From: Erinaceus europaeus
Lineage: Eukaryota; Chordata; Mammalia; Eulipotyphla; Erinaceidae
DNA: 64,000 bases
NCBI RefSeq assembly: GCF_950295315.1
Contig: NC_080171.1
Span: forward strand, 28,278,682-28,342,681
Reading direction: 5' to 3'
The notes beneath the pieces were generated by a model. It made no database searches. It saw only the letters and a list, made by a program, of their open reading frames with translations, and was not told where the DNA came from. This document shows positions 51,446-64,000 of the stretch, piece by piece; position 1 is the stretch's first letter, and every line of letters starts with the position of its first letter. A program made the translations under genes and the position numbers.

Positions 51446-53069
51446 AATTTGTTATCACAATAGATAGATAGATAGATATGAATTGCCTATGGTCTCTCCC
51501 TCTAAAATGCTTCCCCTTTTTTTTTTTCAATTTCTTTATTGGGGAATTAATGTTTTACATTCTACAATAACTACAATAGTTTGTACATACATAACATTTC
51601 CCAGTTTTCCATATAACAATACAACCCCCACTAGGTCCTCTGTCATCATTCTTGGACCTGTATTCTCCCCATCCACCCAGCCAGAGTCTTTTACTTTGGT
51701 GTAATATGCCAATTCCAGTTCAGGTTCTACTTGTATTTTCTCTTCTGATCTTGTTTTTCAACTTCTGTCTGAGAGTGAGATCATCCCATATTCATCCTTC
51801 TGTTTCTGACTTATTTCATTTAATATGAATTGTTCAAGGTCCATCCAAGATTGGCTGCAAATGGTGAAGTCACCATTTTTTATAGCTGAGTAGTATTCCA
51901 TTGTATATATAGACCACAACTAGCTCAGCCACTCATCTGTTATTGGACACCTGGGTTGCTTCCAGGTTTTGCCTATTACAAATTGTGCTGCCAAGAATAT
52001 ATGTGTACACAGATATTTTTGGATGGGTGTGTTGGGTTCCTTAGGATATATCCCCAGGAGAGGAATTGCAGGATCATAGAGTAGGTCCATTTCTAGCCTT
52101 CTGAGAGTTCTCCAGACTGTTCTCCACAGAGGCTGGACCAATTGACATTCCCACCAGCAGTCTAGTAGGGTTCCTTTGACACCACACCCTCTCCAGCATT
52201 TGCTGCTGTTACCTTTTCTGGTGTATGACATTCTCACAGGAATGAAGTGGTATCTCATTGTAGTCTTTATTTGCATTTCTCTGACAATCAAAGACTTGAA
52301 GCATCTTTTCATATGTTTCTCGGCCTTTTGGATGTCTTCTGTAGTGAATATTCTGTCCATGTCCTCCCCCCATTTTTGGATGGGGTTATTTGTTTTCTTG
52401 TTGTTGAGATTTACAAGTTATTTATATATTCTGGTTATTAGCCTCTTGTCTGATGTATGGCATATAAAGATCTTCTCCCATTCTGTAAGGGGTCTCTTGG
52501 TTTGGGTAGTGGTTTCTTTTGCTGTGCAGAAGCTTTTAAATTTTATATAGTCCTATAGGTTTATGCTTGCCTTAGTCTTCTTTGTAATTGGATTCGTTTC
52601 ATTGAAGATGTCTTTAAAATTTATGCAGAAAAGAGTTTTGCCAGTATTTTCCTCTAAATATCTGATAGTCTCTGGTCTAACATCCAAGTCCTTGATCCAC
52701 TTGGAATTTACTTTTGTGTTTGGTGAAATATAGTGGTTCTGTTTCATTCTTCTGCAAATTTCAACCCATTTTTCCAACACCATTTGTTGAAGAGACTCTG
52801 CTTTCCCTATTTAATAGTCTGGGCCCCTTTGTCTAAGATTAGATGTCCATAGGTGTGGGGGCTTACTTCTGGGCTCTCACTGGTCAGTGTGTCTATTCAT
52901 GTTCCAATACCAAGCAGTTTTGATGACAACGGCCCTATAATACAATTTGAGATCTGGGAGTGAGATGCCTCTAGTTCTGTTCTTTCTTCACAAGACTGTT
53001 TTGGCATTTCTGGGTCTTTAATGGTTCCATATAAACATTTGTAGCATTTGTTCTATTCTCCTAAAAAAA

Positions 53070-53343
53070 TGTGGTTCCAGCCCCCAACTCCCCACCTGCA
53101 GGGGAGTCACTTCACAGGTGGTGAAGCAGGTCTGCAGGTGTCTATCTTTCTGTCCCCCCTCTGTCTTCCCCTCTTCTCTCCATTTCTCTCTGTCCTATCC
53201 AATGAGTGACATCAACAACAACAATAATAAACACAACAAGGCTACAACAACAATGGCAACAAAAGGGGAAAAAATGGCCTCCTGGAGCAGTGGATTCATG
53301 GTGCAGGAACTGAGCCCCAGCAATAACCCTGAAGGCAAAAAAA
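53070..53343 (+). repeat. SINE (type B) nested in L1
   Basis: Starts mid-head ('ccagcccccaactccccacctgc'), tail 'gtgacatcaacaacaac', 3' module 'ggcctcctggagcagtggattc'. Confidence 0.9.
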
Positions 53344-53967
53344 ATGTGGTTGGAATCTTGATGAGGATAGCATAAAATTTGTAGATGGCTCTGGGGAGTA
53401 TATTCATTTTGATGATGTTAATTCTTCCTACCCATTAACATGGAATATATTTCCACTTCTTTGTGTCTTTTTCAATTTTCTTGAGTAGTTACTCATAATT
53501 TTCAGTATACAAGTCTTTCACTTCTTTGGTTAGGTTTACTCCTAGGTATTTTATTGTTTTTGTTGCTATAGTAAAAGGAATTGATTTCTGCATTGATATT
53601 ATTGATATCAAAGAGTGAATACATTTTAATGCCAATCTTGTAGATTTTTAGTGTTCTGATATATGGCATATTTATGGTGGTCTGACTGTTTATAGGAAAC
53701 CTTTCAGAACTTCTTTCATGGAAGGCTTGGTGACATTTGATTCTTTCAACTGTTGCTTGTCTGAGAAGGTTTTTATGCCTCCATCTAGTCTGAATGACAG
53801 TCTAATAGGATACAGTAGTCTTGGTTGAAAGCCTTTCTCATTGAGCACTTGGTAGATATCTTGCCATTCTCTTCTGGCCTGTAGTGTTTGTGTGTAGAAG
53901 TCTGCTGCTAATCTTATGGGTTTTCCTCTGTAGGTGACTCTGTTTTTCTCTTGCAGCCTTCAGGATA

Positions 53968-54236
53968 CTTTCTTTTTTTTTCATATTTATTTATTTATTC
54001 CCTTTTGTTGCCCTTGTTGTCGTCATTGTTGGATAGGACAGAGAGAGTAATGGAGAGAGGAGGGGAAGACAGAGAGGGGGAAAGAAAGATAGACACCTGC
54101 AGACCTGCTTCACCGCTTGTGAAGCAACTCCCCTGCAGGTGGAGAGCCAGGGGCTTGAACTGGGATCCTTATGCTGGTCCTTGTGCTTGGCGCTATGTGT
54201 GCTTAACCCGCTGTGCTACCGCCCAACTCCCCAGGA
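53968..54236 (-). repeat. SINE (type B) nested in L1, antisense
   Basis: T-rich start, 'gttggataggacagagagag', 'ccctgcaggtggagagcc', inverted head 'cttaacccgctgtgctaccgccc'. It is flanked by the short duplication 'caggatactttctt'. Confidence 0.92.
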
Positions 54237-54397
54237 TACTTTCTTTGTCCTTATTCCTTTCCATTCTTAATAGGATGTGTCTTGGTGTCTTTAAGTCTGG
54301 GTTAATTCTGTTTGGGACCCTCTGGGTTTCTTGAACCTTTATGTCTTTTATGTTGTCTAGACTAGAGAAGTTCTCAGCTATTACATCCTGAAGAATG

Positions 54398-54562
54398 CTT
54401 TTTTTTTTTTTTTTAAGATTTTATTTATTTATGAGAAAGATATGAGGAGAGATTTAAAAAAAAAAACAGACATCACTCTGGCACATGTGCTTCCAGAGAT
54501 CAAACTCGGGACCTCATGCTTGAGAGTCCAAAGCTTTATCACTGTGCCACCTCCCGGACCAC
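54398..54562 (-). repeat. SINE (type C) nested in L1, antisense
   Basis: Poly(T), 'ttaagattttatttatttatgag', 'gatcaaactcgggacctcatgc', 'acctcccggaccac'. The duplication 'tgaagaatgcttt' flanks it. Confidence 0.92.
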
Positions 54563-55874
54563 TGAAGAATGCTTTCTTCTCCTCCCTCTCTTCCTTCCTC
54601 TGGTAAGCCAATAATGCATATATTATTTCTTTTGAAGTCATCCCATAGGTCTCTGTTGTTGTTTTCAGTATCTCTTAATCTCTTTTTGAGATATCTTACT
54701 TCTTTTTTGGTTGTCTCTAATTCCTCCTCAGTCTTGCTAATTCTGTCTTCAGCCTCATTGATTCTATTCTCTCTCCCCTCTACTGTTTTCTGGAGTTCAT
54801 CTATTTTGTTACCCTGTTCTGATACTGTTTTAGCTTGTTCAGCTAGTTGTGTGCTTAGCTCAGCTATTTCAGCTTTCAGCTCTCTAATAACTTTGAGATA
54901 ATTAGTGTTTTCTTCCAGAGTCTCATTGTTGTTTCTGCATTTCTGATGACAATTCTTTCAAACTCTTTACTCATTCCTGTGATTATTTCCTTAACTAGTG
55001 TTTGGATGTTGACCTCATTATTTTGTGCTTCAACCTATGGGGGCTTTTAGGTGGACTCTTGTCTTGGTTCATTTCTCCAATATTTCTTCTTGTTGGTTTA
55101 ATCATTCTGTGTAGTATGTTATGATGTCCCTCTCTCAGTATTTTTCAAATTACTGATCACTCTTGCCTGGATTGACTTGTGTTTACATAAGGTAATTAAA
55201 GGGCTCACAGATGCAGAAGTTAACAGTTGTTTCAATAGTATTTTAATCCTTGAGTTTGAGCACAGTGGCTTAAAGGCCTCTTTTGTTCTTTTTCTTCCCT
55301 GTAGGCTGTGGGAGCCTGAGGACTTTTAAACTATAAGTAGTCTTCTTAGCTTAATCCCTCACTGCTGACCAAGAGATAAAGTAGGGTGGGGCAGAGATAA
55401 CCCAGTGGTTATGCATAGAGACTCTCACAGCCCCAATGCTAGGCCCCCGAGGTATAGATCTTCTCCTGAGTTTCCTGGTTAGTTCTCTGTCCCCTGGTGT
55501 CAACACAGGGCCTCCCCTCCTTGCTGCTCCAGCTTCTGAGGGAAGTAGCAATGGAGACTCACAGTTGCACTTGGTGAGTCTTAGGGGAGTCCTCTTCTCC
55601 CTTCAGCTGTCTTTTTGTTGGTGAAATAGACTGGAGGTGGTGTCTCAACTGGTAAACTTCCAGGCTTAATCTCTCCCTAGGCTCCTCTCTGTCCATGAGC
55701 CACATGTATTTGCACTCACTGGTGATTTGGTGGGTTACTGAAGTCATTCTAGTCCTGTCTTATTGTGGTCCCAGATGATCTCTTTTGGTATTCCTAGTTG
55801 ACCCAGGAGAGGAGAGGAGAGGAACATAGCTGCTGCTGCTCCATAGCCCCGCCTCCAGAAGTCCCTCCAAAATG

Positions 55875-56000
55875 TTTCCTGGCATTAAAGATAGCTTAAT
55901 GGTTGTGCAACAGATTTTCATGCCTAAGGCTCCAAAGTCTAAACCAAAATCCTCATAAGCCAGAGCTGAGAGGTGCTCTAATAAAAAAAATTTTTAAAAA
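55875..56000 (+). repeat. SINE (type D), sense
   Basis: 'gatagcttaatggttgtgcaac', 'ttcatgcctaaggctcc', 'gccagagctgagaggtgctct', A-rich tail. Confidence 0.75.
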
Positions 56001-56960
56001 ACTCTCCAGAAGTTTTGACTGGATTATCATTAAGTATATAATTAACCTGGTGGTGATTCAAATTCCTGCCCTCTGTCCCCACCTCTCAAGGACTCTCTCT
56101 GTAGCTGGTGCTCACAGTGAACCTCAGGCCAGATGGCCCACCTCCCAGATATCCTCTCCATTACTTCTGCTTTTCCTCTGTTTAATACAAACCAGTGTGA
56201 CAGCCCAGGGCAACCCTCAGCCTGCTAAGCATGATATTAGTGCAGGAAGTGGGGCTCCTGGAACCTTTGGGGACATGTTGGTGGTCTTTTTGGCATCCCT
56301 CTGGCTCCCCATAATCAGTGTGCTCCAGCGTTCCAGCCCAAATTGAATCTAACTGAGCTAACAGAGACCACATCCCCACAAGTGGTCTCAGATTCTAGAA
56401 AGAATCTGAGAGGTGAGAGAGACATACAAGAGATATCCAAGAACCCCAAAGGGATACCCTGGAGTATCATCCTGTCCTGCTGGGATTAGTCACACTGCCA
56501 ATGCCAACCAGGTTAGTTCAACAGATCAGGCAAAGTGTAATGCCTGGTGTACATGCCTAAATGCTGAGGACAGTCCAGCTACCACCAATAGCTGCCCCAA
56601 AGGGATTCCTAGAGCTTTAACCTCAAAGAAGGATGTGTGTCCAAAACTGGAACAAGTGACCTTTTAAAACTTCACAGGCAAGACATGCCTACCAAAACTC
56701 CAAAGCTTCCACTCCCAGAAATTCATCAGGCATCTTCCAGCACTATGGAGAGCCAAGACCAATATTTGGGTGGCCCTGGCCTGCCAAGTGGAGGGGCCAC
56801 TGGCTGGAGTTCCACAGTGACCAACATCCTCCCAGGGACAGTTAAGCAGCTACCACTTTCTGCAACTGAGGCAGTGAGGACAGTCTCTCCCTTAGCTCTA
56901 AGGGTTCTATCGGTACCCCTTGCTTATTTGATTTGAGGAAGAGAAGACTGATGGCTTATG
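56001..56960 (+). other. Decayed possibly retroviral segment
   Basis: 56060-56350 keeps a frame with a hydrophobic leader-like stretch (SSPLLLLFLCLIQTS) and 56450-56670 is Cys-rich. This could be the remnant of a class I retroviral envelope, but there is no diagnostic motif and no LTR. I call no gene. Confidence 0.25.
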
Positions 56961-57299
56961 GTGGGAAATGTCTCCCTAGGGTGCCTCCCAGGGTCACATT
57001 CTGCTGTGTGCTCCAGCTGCTCTAGCCCCTATGGTGAGGACCCCATAAAGACTGCTGGTCTAGTCCTAGGAATATGAGGGGGGTCACTGCTTTGAGCAAA
57101 TTTTTCAGACAGGGAGAGAGGGAGAGACATCATAACACCAAAGTTTCCTCCAGTGCTGTGGGAGCTGGAGTCAAACCTGAGTGGCTCACATAAGCAAGCA
57201 GGCACACTCTGTCCAAGTTAGCTATCTTGCCAGCTTAGCACTGGGAGATATCCATAAGCTCTCTCCTCTCCCTCCACTTGGCTAAGAGTGTGCCACCTG
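56961..57299. other. Intergenic; faint SINE at 57100-57240
   Basis: 'tttcagacagggagagagg', 'gagctggagtcaaacctgag' and a head-like end resemble an antisense SINE. Confidence 0.35.
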
Positions 57300-58125
57300 T
57301 ATGTCACCTGTCACTTTAAGCAACTTTATCCAGGTGTGCCTTACACTTCACAATATTCATCCATACTTAAGTGATTTTAGACCACTTAAGGACATTCCCA
57401 TCACCACCAAACGTACCCCCCACCCATGCCCACTGGCAGCCACTTTCCAGTTCCACTCCAGTCCTTGGAAACCAAAATCTACTTTTCAGAGCCGGAGTCC
57501 TCCAGTCTGACTCTTCTAACACTTGGTGTCCCTACTCACTGACAACAGGTATCTGACTTGTTTCCCCTTTGACAGAGAGAAACTGAGGGAGGGAAGTTGG
57601 TGGGAGAGAGGGAGAGAGAAAGACCTGCTTCACCACTCATGAAGCTTCCTCCCTGCAGGTGGGGAACAGGAGGAGCTCAAGCTCAAGTACTTGCACATGG
57701 TAATGTGTGCTCTCAACCAGGTGCACCACTGCCTGGCCATTTGTTTCTCCTTTTTAGGTGATAGCTAACACAGCTGTGAAACTCTGTGTATGTTTTTGTG
57801 TGGTGGAATTGTGGGTCCTATGGGCCTTCTGCTGAGAAGTCTGGAAACTACCAGCCCATTTTCCACATAGCTGCAGCATTTCCCATCAACAATGCACCAG
57901 AGTTTAGCTTCCTCCACAGCCTCAGCAACACTTACCATTGCCCGATTTCTAGATTGATGTTGTTCTAGTGGGTGTGAAGTGGTACTCTGTGCTTTCCACC
58001 TGCACTGATGAAAACAGTGCTCTCACTTTTTGTGTGTTGTGGGTCATACATCTAGCTTCTTGAGTCAAATGCACCTTCAGCTCTTTTATCCCTTTTTTAG
58101 TTGAGTTGTTCATTTGTATGATTTA
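57300..58125 (-). mobile_element. Ancient L1 fragment, antisense, split by a SINE
   Basis: 57300-57560 ('tccatacttaagtgatttt', 'ggcagccactttccagttcc') and 57745-58125 ('cctcagcaacacttacc', 'gttctagtgggtgtgaagtggta') read like inverted old mammalian L1 3' sequence. 57573-57742 is an antisense type A SINE (inverted head 'caaccaggtgcaccactgcctgg'). Confidence 0.55.
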
Positions 58126-58805
58126 TTATTAGTATTATTTATTGGACATTGAGAGAGTCCTTTAGTCATCCTGAATACAAGTTCTCCCTCAGATATGTCT
58201 CAGGATGTCCCTTCCTCTCCAATCGCTTCATTGAGCACAGTGATTACAGTCCGCTCCCTGGTGGTCAATTTTGGCACTGCATCCACACGCAGGAAACAAA
58301 ATACACTTTTAGGATGGCCTCAAGGCCGGCCTCCACGAGGGCTCAGGGATAAAGAAAAAGGCCCTGCAAGTCCCTAGGGTGGTAACAGGGACCTCATATT
58401 CTCCATGTCACCCTGTTTCCCTCCCCTGTCCTGGTTTCCAGTTCACTAGGACCATAATCCCCACTCCTAAGGGGACCCGAGTCTCCAGTATGGTGACTCT
58501 TATCCAGAAACTGGAGGAGCCCAGGGCTCCATGGGTCTATGCCACCCACGTCCTGTCCCTGTCCCCAGGCTGCCCTCTGCTTAGACAGACCAAGAGGGAA
58601 TAGGAAGCTTCTTTCAAAGATGGTGACAATGGGTACTAACTATATGGAGAGCCAAGACCAGCAGATCTCGCAGCAGTCCACCACCAAGTGGGCACTTGGG
58701 TGTCACCCCATAGTTCCCCCCAATATACAAAGGACCAAGGTGAGATCTCCTCTCCTGTCACCCCATATGCCCCACTGAGAGGTCACATCCTTGTGCCAGG
58801 TGCAA
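58126..58805. other. Intergenic, nothing assigned
   Basis: Unique sequence. The phrase 'atggagagccaagaccag' is shared with 56743-56760, hinting at a common old repeat. Confidence 0.35.
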
Positions 58806-59080
58806 GCATGATGAATGTAGAGAGAGACAGGCTAGGAGTATGGATCAACCTGCCAATGCCCATGTGCAGCAGGGAAGAAATTACAGAAGGCAGACTTCCC
58901 ACCTTCTGCACCCCATAATGATCCTGAGTCCATATTCCCAGAGGGATAAAGAATTAGAAAGTTATCAAAGGAGGGGACTGGATAGAGAGTTCTGGTGGTG
59001 GGAATTGTGTGGAGTCATGCCCCTCTTGTCCTATGGTCTTGTCAATATTTCCATTTTATAAATAAAAAATTTTAAAAAAA
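58806..59080 (+). mobile_element. Poly(A)-tailed retroposon (third clear copy)
   Basis: Same family as 29865 and 33005: 'agagagagacaggctaggag', 'catattcccagagggataaag', 'gtgggaattgtgtggagtc', ending in 'ataaataaaaaattttaaaaa'. Confidence 0.8.
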
Positions 59081-60169
59081 GAGCGATGGATGCACAGGCC
59101 TTTGACCCCACCAAAACACCCCCCCTGGGAAACTTAGAGAACCTGTCCACCACCTGGAATCTCTCCCTCCATACACTATGGGACCCTATATTGTCAGAAC
59201 ATTGGACCCACTGGCCCATGACAGAGTCACCTCAACCTCTACTTCCCCCTTTGACACCATGTCATGAGTAACACAGGAATAAACCCCACTTGGTTGGATG
59301 TATATTGAACTCAATTTACTGGTATTTTGTTGCAAATTTTTCTGTTAATCAGAGACTGATCTGTAGTTCTGTTCCTCTACCTTTGTCTTTCTGTGTCTCT
59401 ATATGTCTCTCTGTTATGTCCATGGTGGAAAGCCAAGGACATGCCCCCAACAGAAAGAAGGGAATTCAGGTCCTCAGTAAAATATCCTGACCAGAGGAGG
59501 AAACTTGGGGACAAACCCTACCCCAGGCCAGTAAGACAGTTCACCAGGCAGGAGACCTGCTTTGCCATGTATGTGGTTCAGATTTGAACCCCAGAACTAC
59601 CAGGAAAGTGCTGTGGCACCAGAAGTAGCTCTTCCGCCCACCACCACCTCATCTGTGGTTTGTTTGTGTCTGCCCTCCCCTCTAGCCTTGGATCTGACAA
59701 CTATCTGCCCATTTTGCTCTCAGTAGCCATCAAAGACCTGGCAACATGAACGTGAATGTGCAATTTTGGTGAAGGTGCAGACAGCCTCCCCAGAGAATAA
59801 GGGAAGTCCTGGAGGCAGAGGTAGAGGTACAAGTTCATTGGCAGTGGCACACGTACTTAACAGGGCTCTTATAGGAGCTCAGTAGAGGGTACAGTGCTCT
59901 GTCTGAGAGGCAGATGCAGGAAGTGCGTCCATGAACACCTCCCCTGCAGGTCAGTGTGCAGCCCCCGTCTCCATCCCTCCATGCTCACAAAGGATCCTTC
60001 CTGGGTTTGAACTACCACCGTGGGGCTCACTGCCTCAGTGGCCTGGGGCCACCAAGCCTTCCTCAACAGGCAGTGGAACTTGAAGATGTATGATCTGGAA
60101 AAATTGCTTCTGAGGCATCAGGGAACCGCAAGTCAAGCCCCAAAAGGGACAGCAGGTGGTCACAGGCTT
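59081..60169. other. Intergenic, 3' side of LCN10
   Basis: No exon recognised. A degenerate type D SINE may be at 59540-59630. I cannot place the LCN10 poly(A) signal. Confidence 0.4.
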
Positions 60170-63764
<3,595 letters not shown>

Positions 63765-63925
63765 TCTGGCAGGTTTATGGATTGCTTTATTCAGATCCAA
63801 ACACCCCCAGAGCTGCTGGACCAGTATAGGGCCCCTAAGAGCCCAGGTGAAGAGAATAGTACGTGGGCAGCCTCCATGGGGACAGGGAGTGGAGAGGATA
63901 TTCTCTCTGGGGAGCTGCAGCATTC
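63765..63925 (-). other. 3' terminal exon of an upstream minus-strand gene (probably LCN6)
   Basis: On the minus strand a pyrimidine-rich TTTTCAG acceptor ends at 63926, followed by TGAATGCTGCAGC and AATAAA at 63786-63791. So this looks like a last exon, mostly or wholly 3' UTR. In mammals LCN6 lies directly upstream of LCN10 in the same orientation; the name rests only on that synteny. Confidence 0.5.
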
Positions 63926-64000
63926 ACTGAAAACCAACAAGAGCATTGGGGAACCCCAGGCTCACCCCTTAGACTCATCCCCTAAGTCCTCAAGGAAGTG

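Larger units (their letters stand above)
51516..55862 (-). mobile_element. L1 with both ends, internally deleted
   Basis: The minus-strand element is bounded by the imperfect 17-18-bp duplication CCCTCTAAAATGCTTCCC (51498-51515) and its diverged partner at 55863-55880. From 3' to 5': poly(A), 3' UTR, ORF2 C-terminus (51920-52783, with [14 protein letters not shown]), more ORF2 to about 53640, then directly ORF1 (about 53640-54960) and the 5' UTR ending in GGAGGCGGGGCTATGGAGC at 55837-55857. Most of ORF2, including the endonuclease and the reverse-transcriptase core, is missing. Three SINEs sit inside. Confidence 0.88.

Noticed and set aside
52176..52550. 124-codon plus-strand open frame with hydrophobic stretches
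   Set aside because: It is antisense to L1 ORF2 (the sense frame on the minus strand has [14 protein letters not shown]).
54569..54901. 110-codon plus-strand open frame
   Set aside because: It is the reverse strand of the degenerate L1 ORF1.

Overview
This is vertebrate (mammalian) genomic DNA, most probably a hedgehog (Erinaceus-type). The protein-coding genes are split by GT-AG introns. Most of the rest is made of tRNA-derived SINEs of the hedgehog type (tRNA-like head with 'accctggttcaagccc'-like B box, conserved body 'cacctgcaggggagtcgctt', then CT-rich tract and A-rich tail), L1 fragments and microsatellites. The species call is inferred from recognising these SINEs, not from a database search.

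Host genes: four lipocalin genes all lie on the minus strand with the canonical six-coding-exon layout: a beta-lactoglobulin/glycodelin gene (PAEP, 13456-15902), a diverged odorant-binding-protein-like lipocalin (20830-24921), tear lipocalin (LCN1, 41309-43436) and epididymal lipocalin 10 (LCN10, 60170-63255). The 3' terminal exon of another minus-strand gene, by synteny probably LCN6, enters at the right edge. Each of the four starts with a secretion signal and has a TATA-like box 30-90 bp before the ATG. All are expected to be secreted small-ligand carriers. The window is a piece of the mammalian lipocalin cluster (human 9q34 equivalent), possibly in a different order.

Mobile DNA: 3933-11660 is an almost pristine endogenous betaretrovirus-like (class II, IAP-like) provirus. 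It has 448-bp LTRs that differ at one base that I can see, a 6-bp target duplication, a Lys-type primer site, open gag, pro and pol, and no env. A diverged solo LTR of the same family with its own 6-bp target duplication is at 38913-39377. The LTRs carry a 33-nt segment matching the 5' half of tRNA-Gly, and the gag-pro junction has a textbook TTTAAAC shift site with a plausible pseudoknot. Gag begins with a membrane segment and coiled coil. The env position is filled by 1.85 kb of non-coding DNA with several perfect hairpins.

Other elements: a 5'-inverted copy of an invertebrate-type non-LTR retrotransposon ('pol-like protein' family) at 30684-32191 with a 12-bp target duplication; a full-ended but internally deleted L1 at 51516-55862; several L1 3' ends with clear target duplications; a MER2/Tigger remnant; and a segmental duplication (27.95-32.45 kb versus 38.78-41.05 kb) that includes the region of the LCN1 3' untranslated exon. 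Boundaries of SINEs are read by eye and approximate (about +/-10-20 bp).
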